From assembly GCF_021390325.1 (NCBI RefSeq), contig NZ_JAJUWU010000003.1, forward strand, positions 62,001 through 126,000: DNA of 64,000 nt. Reading direction: 5' to 3'. Under the pieces are notes generated by a model. The model ran no database searches, had not been told where the DNA came from, and saw nothing but the letters and a program-made list of their open reading frames with translations. The DNA is from Jiella avicenniae (GTDB taxonomy: Bacteria > Pseudomonadota > Alphaproteobacteria > Rhizobiales > Rhizobiaceae). The translations under genes were made by a program, and so were the position numbers. This document shows positions 32,577 through 42,327 of this stretch, one piece after another (position 1 is the first letter of the stretch; every line of letters begins with the position of its first letter).

Positions 32577-34768
32577 GCGGCGCCGCGACGACCTCGGACA
32601 CGGGCGCCGGGACATCGGGCAAAGAGCGCCGCGAGCGGCCCTCGACCTTCGCGCTGATCCTCAACAACCGGCTCGCGGCGGCGGGTCTCGCCGTCCTCGG
32701 CCTGATCGTCCTCGCAGCCGTCGCCGCGCCGATCCTGCCGCTCGCCGATCCCAACGCCACCGATCCGGCGAACCGCCTCGCACCGCTGCTCTCCGAGGGC
32801 CACCTCCTCGGCACCGACGCGCTCGGCCGCGACATGCTCTCGCGCCTCGTCTGGGGCACGCGGGTCTCGCTCGTCGTCGGCTTCTCGGCCTCGCTGATCG
32901 CGGCCCTCTTCGGCTCGGCCATCGGCCTCGTCGCCGGCTATGCCGGCGGGCGCAGCGACCAGATCCTGATGCGGCTGATCGACCTGATGATGGCCTTTCC
33001 CTACATCCTGCTCGCCCTCGCCATCGTCGCGATCCTCGGGCCCGGCCTCGTCAACGCGCTCTACGCCATCGCCATCGTCAACGTGCCGTTCTTCGCCCGT
33101 AACATCCGCGGCATCACCGTCGGCCTCGCGCGCCGGGAATTCGTCGACGCCGCCCGCCTCTCCGGCAAGGGCCCGCTGACGATCCTGTGGTCCGACATGC
33201 TGCCCAACGTCCTGCCGACCATCGTCATCACCCTGTCGACCACCGTCGGCTGGATGATCCTCGAGACGGCGGGCCTCTCCTTCCTCGGCCTCGGCGCCCA
33301 GCCGCCCCAGGCCGATCTCGGCTCGATGCTCGGCGACGGCCGCAAGGTGATGTTCACCGCGCCGACGATCTCGCTGGTGCCCGGGCTGATGATCTTCCTC
33401 ATCGTCATGAGCATCAACCTCCTCGGCGACGGCATCCGCGACGCGCTGGATCCCCGACTGCGGTCAGGCGCGCTGGCGCGGCCCTCGTTCCGCACGAAGG
33501 TGGCGAAAGGGCGGAGGATGCCGGGGGAAGATGTCGAAGGCGCGGATCTGCCGGCCGATGCTGGCGGCGGCGTTCACCCCCCTCTGCCTGCCGGCAACTC
33601 CCCCGCAAGGGGGGAGATCGATGGGTCGGGGACGTCGGCGGCAGCTGATCTCCCCCCTTGTGGGGGAGATGCCCGGCAGGGCAGAGGGGGGTTGCCAGGC
33701 ACCAACACCTCAAGCCAGACCGCTACCCCCGTCCTCGCCGTCCGTGGACTCGAAACCGAGTTCCACATGGGCTCGGAGGTCTACCACGCGTCCAACGGCG
33801 TCGATCTCACCATCCGGCCCGGCGAATGCCTCGGTCTCGTCGGCGAATCCGGGTCCGGCAAGTCGGTGACGGCGATGAGCCTGATGGGACTGGTTCCCTC
33901 CCCGCCGGGCGTGATCGCCGGCGGGCGCGTCGGCTTCAAGGGCGAAGACCTCGCCGACGCGCCGGACAAGCGCATCCGCGCGCTGCGCGGCGGCGCCGTC
34001 AGCCATGTCTTCCAGGATCCGCTGGCGACGCTTCACCCCCTCTTCTCCGTCGGCGACCAGATCGTCGAGGCGATCCGCGCCCATCAGCCGCTGTTCAAGC
34101 GGGCGGCCGAAACGAAGGCGCGCGAGCTTCTCGATCTCGTCCGCATTCCCAATGCCGCCCAGCGGATGAAGGCCCTGCCGCATGAGCTCTCCGGAGGGCT
34201 GCGCCAGCGCGTCTCGATCGCCATGGCGCTCGCCAACGATCCGGAACTGATCATCGCCGACGAGCCGACCACCGCCCTCGACGTGACGGTCCAGGCCGAG
34301 GTCCTGCGGCTCCTCGACACGCTCCGCCGCGAGCGCGACACTGCCGTCCTCTTCATCACCCACGACTTCGGCGTGGTCTCCGAGATCGCCGACCGGGTGG
34401 CGGTGATGTATGCCGGCCGCATCGTCGAGACCGGCGCGACGGACGAGATCCTGACCGACCCCGCCCATCCCTATACCCGCATGCTGATCGACTGCGTGCC
34501 CGTCATGGGCGAGCCGGAGCGCCGCCTCGACGCCGTGCCGGGCCGGCCTCCGGCGGCAAATCGCCTGCCGCCCGGCTGCGCCTTCGCCGATCGCTGTCCG
34601 CGCGTCGAGGCCGACTGCCGCAAGGGCGAGATCGGGCTGGAGGACGAGCGCGGCAGCCTCGCAGCGCGCTGCCTCCATCCGCTCGCCCCGGGCGAAGCGC
34701 TGGCGGGCGGTCCAATTCCGGACGGGGCCGGTTCTGGCCGTCCGAGCGGCCGCGAGGTATCGCCATGA
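32573..34768 (+). CDS. Fused ABC transporter permease (DppC type) and ATP-binding protein (DppD type)
   Basis: One uninterrupted 731-residue frame. Residues 1-300 form a DppC permease (GTDALGRDMLSRLVWGTRVSL, EAA loop REFVDAARLSGKGPL, end GDGIRDALDPRLR). Residues ~370-720 form a DppD ATPase (Walker A GESGSGKSV, signature LSGGLRQRVSIAMAL, Walker B LIIADEPTTALD, C-terminal oligopeptide-ATPase cysteines CAFADRCPRVEADC). The ~65-residue linker is encoded by family-A palindromic repeats (33575-33693) read in frame. Permease/ATPase fusions are known in this transporter class. A separate ATPase start, such as TTG 33692 after AGAGGGGGG, is possible but badly spaced. Confidence 0.88.
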   Translation: MSGAATTSDTGAGTSGKERRERPSTFALILNNRLAAAGLAVLGLIVLAAVAAPILPLADPNATDPANRLAPLLSEGHLLGTDALGRDMLSRLVWGTRVSLVVGFSASLIAALFGSAIGLVAGYAGGRSDQILMRLIDLMMAFPYILLALAIVAILGPGLVNALYAIAIVNVPFFARNIRGITVGLARREFVDAARLSGKGPLTILWSDMLPNVLPTIVITLSTTVGWMILETAGLSFLGLGAQPPQADLGSMLGDGRKVMFTAPTISLVPGLMIFLIVMSINLLGDGIRDALDPRLRSGALARPSFRTKVAKGRRMPGEDVEGADLPADAGGGVHPPLPAGNSPARGEIDGSGTSAAADLPPCGGDARQGRGGLPGTNTSSQTATPVLAVRGLETEFHMGSEVYHASNGVDLTIRPGECLGLVGESGSGKSVTAMSLMGLVPSPPGVIAGGRVGFKGEDLADAPDKRIRALRGGAVSHVFQDPLATLHPLFSVGDQIVEAIRAHQPLFKRAAETKARELLDLVRIPNAAQRMKALPHELSGGLRQRVSIAMALANDPELIIADEPTTALDVTVQAEVLRLLDTLRRERDTAVLFITHDFGVVSEIADRVAVMYAGRIVETGATDEILTDPAHPYTRMLIDCVPVMGEPERRLDAVPGRPPAANRLPPGCAFADRCPRVEADCRKGEIGLEDERGSLAARCLHPLAPGEALAGGPIPDGAGSGRPSGREVSP
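33575..33693. repeat. Paired family-A palindromic repeats inside a reading frame
   Basis: 33575-33620 (CACCCCCCTCTGCCTGCCGG onward to GGGGGGAGATCG) and 33647-33693 (GATCTCCCCCCTTGTGGGGG onward to GCAGAGGGGGGTT) are inverted copies of the unit also seen at 12150-12274, in the opposite relative order. They keep the frame open and encode the permease-ATPase linker (HPPLPAGNSPARGEI and DLPPCGGDARQGRGGLP). Confidence 0.85.
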
Positions 34769-35739
34769 GCGAGACCGGTCCGCTCATGGAAATCCGCGAT
34801 CTCGCCCGCAGCTTCGGCGGCGGACGGACGATCTTCGGCACGAAGAAGCCGCAGCTCACCGCCGTGCGCGGCGTCTCCCTCGATCTGACGAAGGGCGAGA
34901 CGCTCGGCATCGTCGGGGAATCCGGCTGCGGCAAATCCACCCTCGCCCGCATGCTGGTCGGCCTCGACAGGCCGACGCGCGGCGCCATCCGCCTCGACGG
35001 CGAGGACCTGTCGGCCTCCGGCACGCAAGCCCTCGCCAGACGCGTCCAATACGTCTTCCAGGACCCGGTCTCCTCGCTCAATCCGCGCCAGACCATCCGC
35101 GCCATCCTCGAAGCGCCGATGCGCCACCTCCTCGGCCTCGGCAAAGACCAGCGAAAGGCGCGGCTGGAGACGCTGATCGAGGACGTGAACCTGCGGCCGG
35201 AATTCCTCGATCGCTATCCGCACGAATTTTCCGGCGGCCAGGCCCAGCGGATCGGCATCGCCCGGGCGCTCGCGGCCGAGCCGGACGTCGTCGTCCTCGA
35301 CGAGCCGGTCTCGGCCCTCGACGTCTCGGTACAGGCGCAGGTGCTCAATCTTCTCGACCGGCTGAAGCGCGACCGGGGCCTCACCTACGTCTTCATCAGC
35401 CACGACCTCGCGGTGGTCGAGAGCGTCGCGACGCGGGTGGCGGTGATGTATTTCGGCGAGATCGTCGAAACCGCCCCGGCCCGCGATCTGTTCCGCGCCC
35501 CGCTCCATCCCTATACGGACCTTCTCATCCGCTCCGCCCCCGTGCCGAACCGCAAGCGGCAGGCCACCTCCGGCGACAGCGGCGAGCTGCCGGACCCCTA
35601 CGACCCACCGCCCGGCTGCCCCTTCGCCCCCCGCTGCCCGCGGGCCGAAGCCGACTGCCGCGAGGCGATGCCGCCGCTGGAACCCAGGGATCGCGGCGGT
35701 GCGCATCGGGCAGCGTGTTTCCATCCGCTGGCGGATTGA
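34765..35739 (+). CDS. ABC transporter ATP-binding protein, DppF/OppF type
   Basis: A 324-residue ATPase: Walker A GESGCGKST, Q-loop YVFQDPVSSLNPRQT, signature FSGGQAQRIGIARAL, Walker B VVVLDEPVSALDVSVQAQVL, H-loop FISHDLAVV. The C-terminal oligopeptide-transporter module GCPFAPRCPRAEADC...CFHPL probably binds an iron-sulfur cluster. It pairs with the ATPase half of the fused protein. The ATG overlaps the preceding stop by four bases. This is the last gene of the transporter operon. Confidence 0.93.
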   Translation: MSETGPLMEIRDLARSFGGGRTIFGTKKPQLTAVRGVSLDLTKGETLGIVGESGCGKSTLARMLVGLDRPTRGAIRLDGEDLSASGTQALARRVQYVFQDPVSSLNPRQTIRAILEAPMRHLLGLGKDQRKARLETLIEDVNLRPEFLDRYPHEFSGGQAQRIGIARALAAEPDVVVLDEPVSALDVSVQAQVLNLLDRLKRDRGLTYVFISHDLAVVESVATRVAVMYFGEIVETAPARDLFRAPLHPYTDLLIRSAPVPNRKRQATSGDSGELPDPYDPPPGCPFAPRCPRAEADCREAMPPLEPRDRGGAHRAACFHPLAD

Positions 35740-36074
35740 CGAGAAGCCGCCAGCCTCAAGGCGTCGTCATTCTCGGGCCCCGTCCCGAGAATCCAGGGGA
35801 CACAACGCGCCCGTCGTTTCAGCTGCGTGACGTCCAGACCAACAACGTTGAGGAGGCGGCCTCTGGATTCTCGGGACGGGGCCCGAGAATGACGAAGCGT
35901 CGATTGACGTGGCCCTTCCGTCAACGCCGAAGCTCAACGAGTTGGCGTTGCCGACAAATCCGGTACGGACCTGCCCCGTCCCTGCCGGCGCCTTGCCGAA
36001 ACGATCGTCCCTGAAGCGGGCCTCCCCCCAGATGAGCGCGCACCGCGTCCAGGCAGGAACGCAACTCCAAACCC
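35740..36074. other. 335-bp convergent intergenic region
   Basis: It lies between the ABC operon and the convergent TRAP binding-protein gene. The first half is the fourth 130-bp repeat element. The remainder, 35895-36074, shows no gene or clear signal. Confidence 0.6.
35765..35894. repeat. 130-bp inverted-repeat element (family B), variant copy 4
   Basis: Same length and layout as the copies at 31 kb, but with ATTCTCGGG/CCCGAGAAT in place of ATCCTCGGG/CCCGAGGAT. The C-to-T change on one side of each stem is matched by G-to-A on the other, so the hairpins are preserved. The loop is CCCCGT. It ends CGAGAATGACG. Confidence 0.85.
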
Positions 36075-37181
36075 TCAGATCGCCCCGCTGCGCTGCTGGA
36101 TCATCATGAAGGTGTCGAAGTTGTATTCGGCGAGCTGCTCCCACAGGAAGCTCTCGCCGCGGAACGCCGTCTGGCTGTCGTAGAGCGTCTTGAAGGTCGC
36201 GTTCTTCCCGGCGATGTCCTTCATGACCTCCTGGCTGGCCCTGAAGCTCGCCTGCATGATCTCCTGGCTGAAGGGGCGGAGCTGCGCGCCCTTGCCGACG
36301 AGGCTCTTGATCGCCTTGGGGTTTTCCCAATCGTAGGTGGCGAGCATATGGCCGTTCGCCGCCTCGCAGGCCGCCTTGACCACCGCCTGATAGGGCTTCG
36401 GCAGCTCGTTCCACCTGTCGAGGGTGATCATCGCATGGGTGGCGGCGCCGCCCTCCCACCAGGCGGGATAATAGTAATAGGGCGCCACCTTCACGAAGCC
36501 GAGCTTCTCGTCGTCAAAGGGGCCGACGAACTCGACGGCGTCGAGCGTGCCCTTTTCCAGCGCGGCATAGATGTCGCCGGCCGGGATCTGCTGCGGCACG
36601 ACGCCGAGCTTCGCCATCACCTGCCCCGCCAGGCCGGCGATGCGCATCTTCAGCCCCTTCATGTCGGCGAGGGAATTGATCTCGTTGCGGTACCAGCCGC
36701 CCATCTGGGCGCCGGTGTTGCCGGCCGGCCGGGCGAAGACGCCGTGCTTTTCGAAGAACGCGTCGAGCAGCTCGTTGCCGCCGCCCCGATAGAACCAGGC
36801 GTTCTGCTGGCGGGCGTTGAGCATGAAGGGAACCGTCGTGCCGAACGCGAAGGCCGGATCCTTGCCGACATAGTAGTAGGACGCCGTATGCCCCATCTCG
36901 ACCGTGCCGCTCTGCACCGCGTCGAGCACCTGGCCGCCGGGGACGATCTCGCCGGCCGCGAAGGGTTGGATCGTGAAGGCGCCGTCGGTCATCTCCTTCA
37001 CGTAGTTGGAAATGTATTCCGAGGCACCGAACAGCGCCGGCAGCGAGTTCGGGAAGGACGAGACGCAGCGCCACTGAAGCTTCGGATTGCTCTGAGCGAG
37101 GGCCGGCGCCGCAAGGCTCGAGGCCGCGCCGAAGCCGGCAGCGCCGGTGGCGACGCCGCGGATGAATTTGCGTCTGTCCAT
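36075..37181 (-). CDS. Orphan TRAP-type substrate-binding protein 1 (Tat-like signal)
   Basis: A 368-residue DctP-family protein with a Tat-type leader (MDRRKFIRGVATGAAGFGAA, cut near APALAQ). The GNTGAQMGGWYRNEINS and [23 protein letters not shown] blocks are those of the TakP/alpha-keto-acid type of TRAP binding protein (the conserved Arg contacts the ligand carboxylate; MGGWYRNEI is typical). No DctQ or DctM gene is adjacent. It is a close paralogue of the gene 352 bp upstream. The start is ATG 37181 with AAGG upstream. Confidence 0.9.
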   Translation of the reverse strand: MDRRKFIRGVATGAAGFGAASSLAAPALAQSNPKLQWRCVSSFPNSLPALFGASEYISNYVKEMTDGAFTIQPFAAGEIVPGGQVLDAVQSGTVEMGHTASYYYVGKDPAFAFGTTVPFMLNARQQNAWFYRGGGNELLDAFFEKHGVFARPAGNTGAQMGGWYRNEINSLADMKGLKMRIAGLAGQVMAKLGVVPQQIPAGDIYAALEKGTLDAVEFVGPFDDEKLGFVKVAPYYYYPAWWEGGAATHAMITLDRWNELPKPYQAVVKAACEAANGHMLATYDWENPKAIKSLVGKGAQLRPFSQEIMQASFRASQEVMKDIAGKNATFKTLYDSQTAFRGESFLWEQLAEYNFDTFMMIQQRSGAI

Positions 37182-37532
37182 GAGTTCAACCTTTTTACAA
37201 CGCACGAAGCCGCCCGGTGGGGCGGCACACTGTTCGACGAAACGCGAAGCCGTCCTGGCAAAGCCGGCCGCGACGAGGCATTTTCCCGGAAGAGATGGAA
37301 AGGGTCGCTCCGCGCCCCGTGAGCGCCGCCGATGGGCCGTCGCTCGCCTGCCGTCGGGCGCGACCATAAGCCTGGCGGATCAAAACGCAAGCCTGCCGCC
37401 GGGCGGCGGGAACGACAGTGCCAAGCGATTTCCGGCCGGTGGAAGAAGGCCGACGCTCGCGGAAAATCTCCCGTCGGGCGGGAGAAGCGGGGTGGTGCGG
37501 CTCCTTGCAAGCCGCACCGTATCCTCAGGCGA
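37182..37532. other. 351-bp region between the two orphan TRAP genes
   Basis: It contains the terminator hairpins of the upstream paralogue at 37461-37517. The rest is GC-rich with several small inverted repeats (for example GCCGCCC-GGT-GGGGCGGC near 37207-37225) and no supported gene. It must also hold the promoter of the downstream paralogue if that is separately transcribed. Confidence 0.5.
37461..37517 (-). terminator. Probable terminator after orphan TRAP protein 2
   Basis: On the minus strand, 16 bases past the stop: hairpin GTGCGGCT/AGCCGCAC (37495-37517), then a second hairpin CTCCCG-cccga-CGGGAG (37468-37484) followed by ATTTTCC. The second has the T-run expected of rho-independent termination. 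Confidence 0.5.
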
Positions 37533-38675
<1,143 letters not shown>

Positions 38676-38890
38676 TCAGCCGGAACACTGCGGCCGCGAT
38701 CGCCGCCACGCTTCGTGTTTAACTTTCCGGGCTGCCGATGAAAAGCCGGCATCCGGCAATCGGGGCGAGTATTTGAGCGGCCCCTCCGCGCGAGTGGACC
38801 GCCTCGAGCCGATTGCCGCGCGGATCACCCCTCCCTTTGCACCGCAGGGCGAACGGACTATGTCGCAGGACGACATCCGGAAGGCCTGCC

Positions 38891-39652
38891 ATGTCCACCT
38901 CTCTGCCGCCCCTCGTCGCCGTGCCCGCCGACGTCCGCGATTTCCAGAATTACCGCTGGCACGCCAGCCCGGACACCTATCTCAAGGCGCTCGCCCGGGT
39001 CGCCGGCGTCGTGCCGGTGATCGTTCCGGCGATGACCGGAGAATTCGACGTCGCGGCAATTCTCGACCGCGTCGACGGCGTCCTGACCACGGGGTCCGCC
39101 TCCAACGTCCATCCCGAGCGCTACGGGATGGAGCCGAGCCCCTCCTACGAGCCCTTCGATATCGACCGCGACGATCTGACCGACCGGCTGATCGCCGAGA
39201 GTCTCGATCGCGGATTGCCACTGCTCGCCATCTGCCGGGGCCATCAGGAGCTCAACGTCGCCTTCGGCGGGACGTTGGCGACGGAGATCCAGGAGTTCGA
39301 AGGGCGGATGGACCACCGCGCCATCACCCACGAGGACCAGCGCGAGCGCTATGCGACGCGTCACGCGGTGACGATCGCCGAAGGCGGACTGCTCGCCGGG
39401 ATCGTCGGGCCCGGGCCGATCCGCGTCAATTCGCTGCATCGCCAGGCGATCGACCGGCTGGGCGACGGGCTGAGGGTGGAGGCGAGCGCCCCGGACGGCA
39501 CGGTCGAGGCGGTCTCGGTGGCGGATGCCCGGGCCTTCGCGCTCGGCGTCCAATGGCATCCGGAGTTCTGGGCGGAGAGCGATGCGCCGTCCGCCGCGAT
39601 CTTCGAAGCCTTCGGCGCGGCCTGCCGGGCCCATCGCGATCGTCGCGGCTGA
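38891..39652 (+). CDS. Gamma-glutamyl-gamma-aminobutyrate hydrolase family protein (peptidase C26)
   Basis: A 253-residue class-I glutamine-amidotransferase-like hydrolase. The nucleophile cysteine is in LAICRGHQELNVAFGG, and the catalytic His-Glu pair is in GVQWHPEFWAE. VNSLHRQAI is a PuuD hallmark. PuuD-type enzymes release GABA from gamma-glutamyl-GABA in putrescine breakdown, so a link with the ornithine decarboxylase at 44.3 kb is possible but unproved. The start ATG 38891 follows GGAAGG. It is divergent from the orphan TRAP gene. Confidence 0.87.
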   Translation: MSTSLPPLVAVPADVRDFQNYRWHASPDTYLKALARVAGVVPVIVPAMTGEFDVAAILDRVDGVLTTGSASNVHPERYGMEPSPSYEPFDIDRDDLTDRLIAESLDRGLPLLAICRGHQELNVAFGGTLATEIQEFEGRMDHRAITHEDQRERYATRHAVTIAEGGLLAGIVGPGPIRVNSLHRQAIDRLGDGLRVEASAPDGTVEAVSVADARAFALGVQWHPEFWAESDAPSAAIFEAFGAACRAHRDRRG

Positions 39653-39707
39653 AACGACCGATCCATCCGACCGGTGAGACGCCGTCGTTGCTGCAAGCCC
39701 GGTACGC

Positions 39708-40838
39708 TCAGAGGGTCGTCAGCGCACCGCCGAGGAGCCCGATGCCGATGAGCGTCAGCAGGACCGCCCCGACGATTTCGAGCGTGAGCCCGACGAGCGC
39801 GGCGCGGCGCGCGTGGCGCCCGGCCCGCTCGACGGCGCCGCGGGTGAGGACGGCGAGGCTCGCGAGGGCCGAGACGGTGATCGCCGTCCCGAGCGACATC
39901 GCAAGGACCGAGACGAGACCGCCGAAATAGAGCTGGTTGAGCAGCGCAAAGGTCAGGACGACGATCGCGCCGGCGCAGGGCCGCAGGCCGACCGAGGCGA
40001 TCAGGGCGGCGGCGGTCTTCAGCGTCAGGGGTTCGCGCAGCCTCTCGGGTGCTGCGATATGCGGCCGGCCACAGTCGCAGTCGTCTGCGGTCTCGGCGCA
40101 GACGACGCCGGCCGGCAGCGCCTCGGCGGTGCGCATCGTCGGCGCCCGCACCTCGGCCGGCGAGGCGAAGGCCAACGCCCCGCCTGCCCCGCCCGCCCGC
40201 GGCGCGAAGACGCCGGAGCGCAGCCGCGGCATCCGCTCCGTCAGTTTCCAGCGGCGCCCGAGTCTCGCTGCAGCGCGGGCGAGGAGATAGAGGCCGAACA
40301 GCGTCACCATGGCGTAGGAGGCGATTTCCAGCCAGTCGGTGGCGTCGGTCATCGAGATGCCGGTGCCGCGCAGGAGATACCAGCCGGCGGCGACGACGAG
40401 GATCGCACTGAGGGCCTGGAGCAGCGAGGAGGCGAAGGCGAGCCCGATGCCGCGCCGCAGCTCGGCCCGGCTCGCCAGCATGTAGGAAGAGATCACCGCC
40501 TTGCCGTGGCCCGGCCCGGCGGCGTGGAAGATGCCGTAGGCGAAGGACAGCCCGGCCAGGAAGACGAGCGCTCCGTCACCGCGTTTCAGCCCGATCAGCG
40601 CTTCGCGAAGCGCCGAGAAGAATTCGCGCTGGCGGGCGGATATCTCGATGAACAGCGCCGAGAAGACGCCGTTGCCGGGGGCGGTGACCGGGTCCGACGT
40701 GCCGATGCCGATCGAGGAGCGCGCCAGGGCCGGTTCGGCGGCGAGAACGGCCGCGAGGCACACGGCCAGAAGCAGCACGGCACGGGCCGGCACGGCCGCG
40801 CGATCGAGGCACGGCGACCGCGACACCCGCATCAGCAT
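39708..40838 (-). CDS. NicO-family nickel/cobalt transporter (RcnA-like)
   Basis: A 376-residue membrane protein with a cleavable-looking N-terminus and six or more helices. Diagnostic motifs are GIFHAAGPGHGKAVISSY (metal-site histidines) and GLRPCAGAIVVLTFALL. A soluble loop between them holds a Cys/Asp/His cluster (VCAETADDCDCGRPH), a likely metal-binding patch. By family it moves Ni or Co, usually outward when partnered with DUF1007. The ATG 40838 overlaps the end of the DUF1007 gene; an ATG at 40832 is an alternative. Confidence 0.87.
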   Translation of the reverse strand: MLMRVSRSPCLDRAAVPARAVLLLAVCLAAVLAAEPALARSSIGIGTSDPVTAPGNGVFSALFIEISARQREFFSALREALIGLKRGDGALVFLAGLSFAYGIFHAAGPGHGKAVISSYMLASRAELRRGIGLAFASSLLQALSAILVVAAGWYLLRGTGISMTDATDWLEIASYAMVTLFGLYLLARAAARLGRRWKLTERMPRLRSGVFAPRAGGAGGALAFASPAEVRAPTMRTAEALPAGVVCAETADDCDCGRPHIAAPERLREPLTLKTAAALIASVGLRPCAGAIVVLTFALLNQLYFGGLVSVLAMSLGTAITVSALASLAVLTRGAVERAGRHARRAALVGLTLEIVGAVLLTLIGIGLLGGALTTL

Positions 40839-41491
40839 GAGACCTCCAGCCGGGTCGCCAGGATGTCGGCATAGACGTTCGCCTGCTCCTGCGGCACCGC
40901 CTCGTCCGTGCCGAGGCCGGCGATGGTGTTCATCCAGTTCTTGGCCGCCTCGTCCTCGTCCGGGACGTCGAGCTTCTTGCTGCAGGCGGTGGGCAGATCG
41001 ATCAGCTGGAAGTCGTCGGCGCTGGTGAAATCGAAGGCGACGAAGAAGCTGTCGTCGAAGTTCGACACCTTGGCCGTCTGGGTGGCGAGGTCGATCGGAT
41101 CCTTCAGCGGCATCTCGAAAAAGAAGATGAGCTGCCCGTTCTCGAAGAGCGTGTGCATCTTCTGCGGAGCGACGAGCTTGACGTCCTGCCCGTTCAACTC
41201 GACGAAGGTATAGAAATTCCACTCGGCGATCGAGGTGCGCACGGTCTCGCCAACGGCGTCGAGCTCGTCCGGATCGAGCGTCCCGTTGGCGTTCTTGTCG
41301 AAATCGACGACGACGGAGGAAGAAAACAGCTCGTCCATCCGCCAGACGTTGCGCACCGCCGTCATCTGGCCCGCGGCATTGCCGACGATCTCGACATGCG
41401 GCTCGACGAAGACATGCGGATGGGCCGCGGCCGACGTCGCGATCGACATCAGGCCGAGAACGATCGACGGACCGAGCAGGCGATTTGCCAA
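40832..41491 (-). CDS. DUF1007 family periplasmic protein
   Basis: A 219-residue precursor. After the signal peptide (ending SAAAHPHVF) comes the DUF1007 domain, whose mature N-terminal HPHVFVEPHVEI can bind metal. An EF-hand-like loop DFDKNANGTLDPDEL follows at about residues 63-77. DUF1007 genes almost always sit next to NicO-type transporters and probably act as periplasmic metal-handling partners. The start TTG 41491 follows GAAGGGGA. The stop codon overlaps the start region of the transporter gene. Confidence 0.85.
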   Translation of the reverse strand: MANRLLGPSIVLGLMSIATSAAAHPHVFVEPHVEIVGNAAGQMTAVRNVWRMDELFSSSVVVDFDKNANGTLDPDELDAVGETVRTSIAEWNFYTFVELNGQDVKLVAPQKMHTLFENGQLIFFFEMPLKDPIDLATQTAKVSNFDDSFFVAFDFTSADDFQLIDLPTACSKKLDVPDEDEAAKNWMNTIAGLGTDEAVPQEQANVYADILATRLEVSC

Positions 41492-41577
41492 GGCCGATTC
41501 CCCTTCTTCCCCGAAAGGACGGAAGAGCGGAAAACAATGGCCGAAGTTTGGAGGGGCCGGCCGGGCAGGCCGTTCTC

Positions 41578-42090
41578 TCAGCGCTCGACGATCACCTGGG
41601 CGCCGACATGGACACGCTCGTAGAGGTCCTTCACGTCGGCGTTGCGCATGCGGAAGCAGCCGGCGGAGGCGGCGCTGCCGATCGAGCGGGGCGAATTGGT
41701 GCCGTGGATGCGGTAGGTCGTCCAGCCGAGATTCATCGCCCGCTCGCCGAGCGGGTTGTTCGGGCCGGGGCCGACGGACTGCGGCAGGCTGGGCTTCTTC
41801 GCCCGCATGTCCGGCGTCGGCGTCCAGGTCGGCCGCGGCCGCTTCATCGACACCCAGCTCCTGCCGAACCACTGTTCGCTCGGCTTGCCGACGGCGATGT
41901 CGTAGCGCAGCGCGCGGCCGTTGCCGGTCAGGAGATAGAGCTTGCGCTCCGAGGTCTTGATGACGATCGTGCCGGGGTCGCCGGCGGCATCGAGAACGGT
42001 CTCCTGCGGCCCGCCCCTGGCGAAGGCGGGCGCGGCAGACGAGGCCGCAAGGGCGATGGCGACGAAGGCGGCGGCGAGAGAGTGGCGCAT
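41578..42090 (-). CDS. L,D-transpeptidase (YkuD domain)
   Basis: A 170-residue precursor with a signal peptide (cut near PAFARG) and a YkuD domain: GTIVIKTSERKLYLL, then the catalytic motif from H129 (YRIHGTNSPRSIG) to C145 (SAGCFRMRNADVKDLYERV). It makes 3-3 cross-links in peptidoglycan or attaches proteins to it in the periplasm. The short form without LysM or PG-binding domains is common in Hyphomicrobiales, which carry many paralogues. Confidence 0.92.
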   Translation of the reverse strand: MRHSLAAAFVAIALAASSAAPAFARGGPQETVLDAAGDPGTIVIKTSERKLYLLTGNGRALRYDIAVGKPSEQWFGRSWVSMKRPRPTWTPTPDMRAKKPSLPQSVGPGPNNPLGERAMNLGWTTYRIHGTNSPRSIGSAASAGCFRMRNADVKDLYERVHVGAQVIVER

Positions 42091-42327
42091 GGCGAGACCG
42101 TGGCACGGGGAATCTGAACGCCCCGTTAAGGGCACGTCGGAGCCCGGATTGGGCCATGCTTTCGCCATCCGTACAATCGCCGGAAACGCCCTCGACGGCT
42201 TTTGATCGGCGCGTGATGCGGTCGGGTGACGCCCGATGCTCGAGGCATGGAGCGCCCTTCCCGGTCGAGACCCGGCGAGATCTCGACCGCTGCGCAAGCG
42301 CCGGACCCTCGACGGTTCGCGGATGCC

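Noticed and set aside
30969-35894. Considered whether the repeats mark an insertion sequence or transposon
   Set aside because: No transposase gene or target-site duplication is visible. They are treated as non-coding repeats only.
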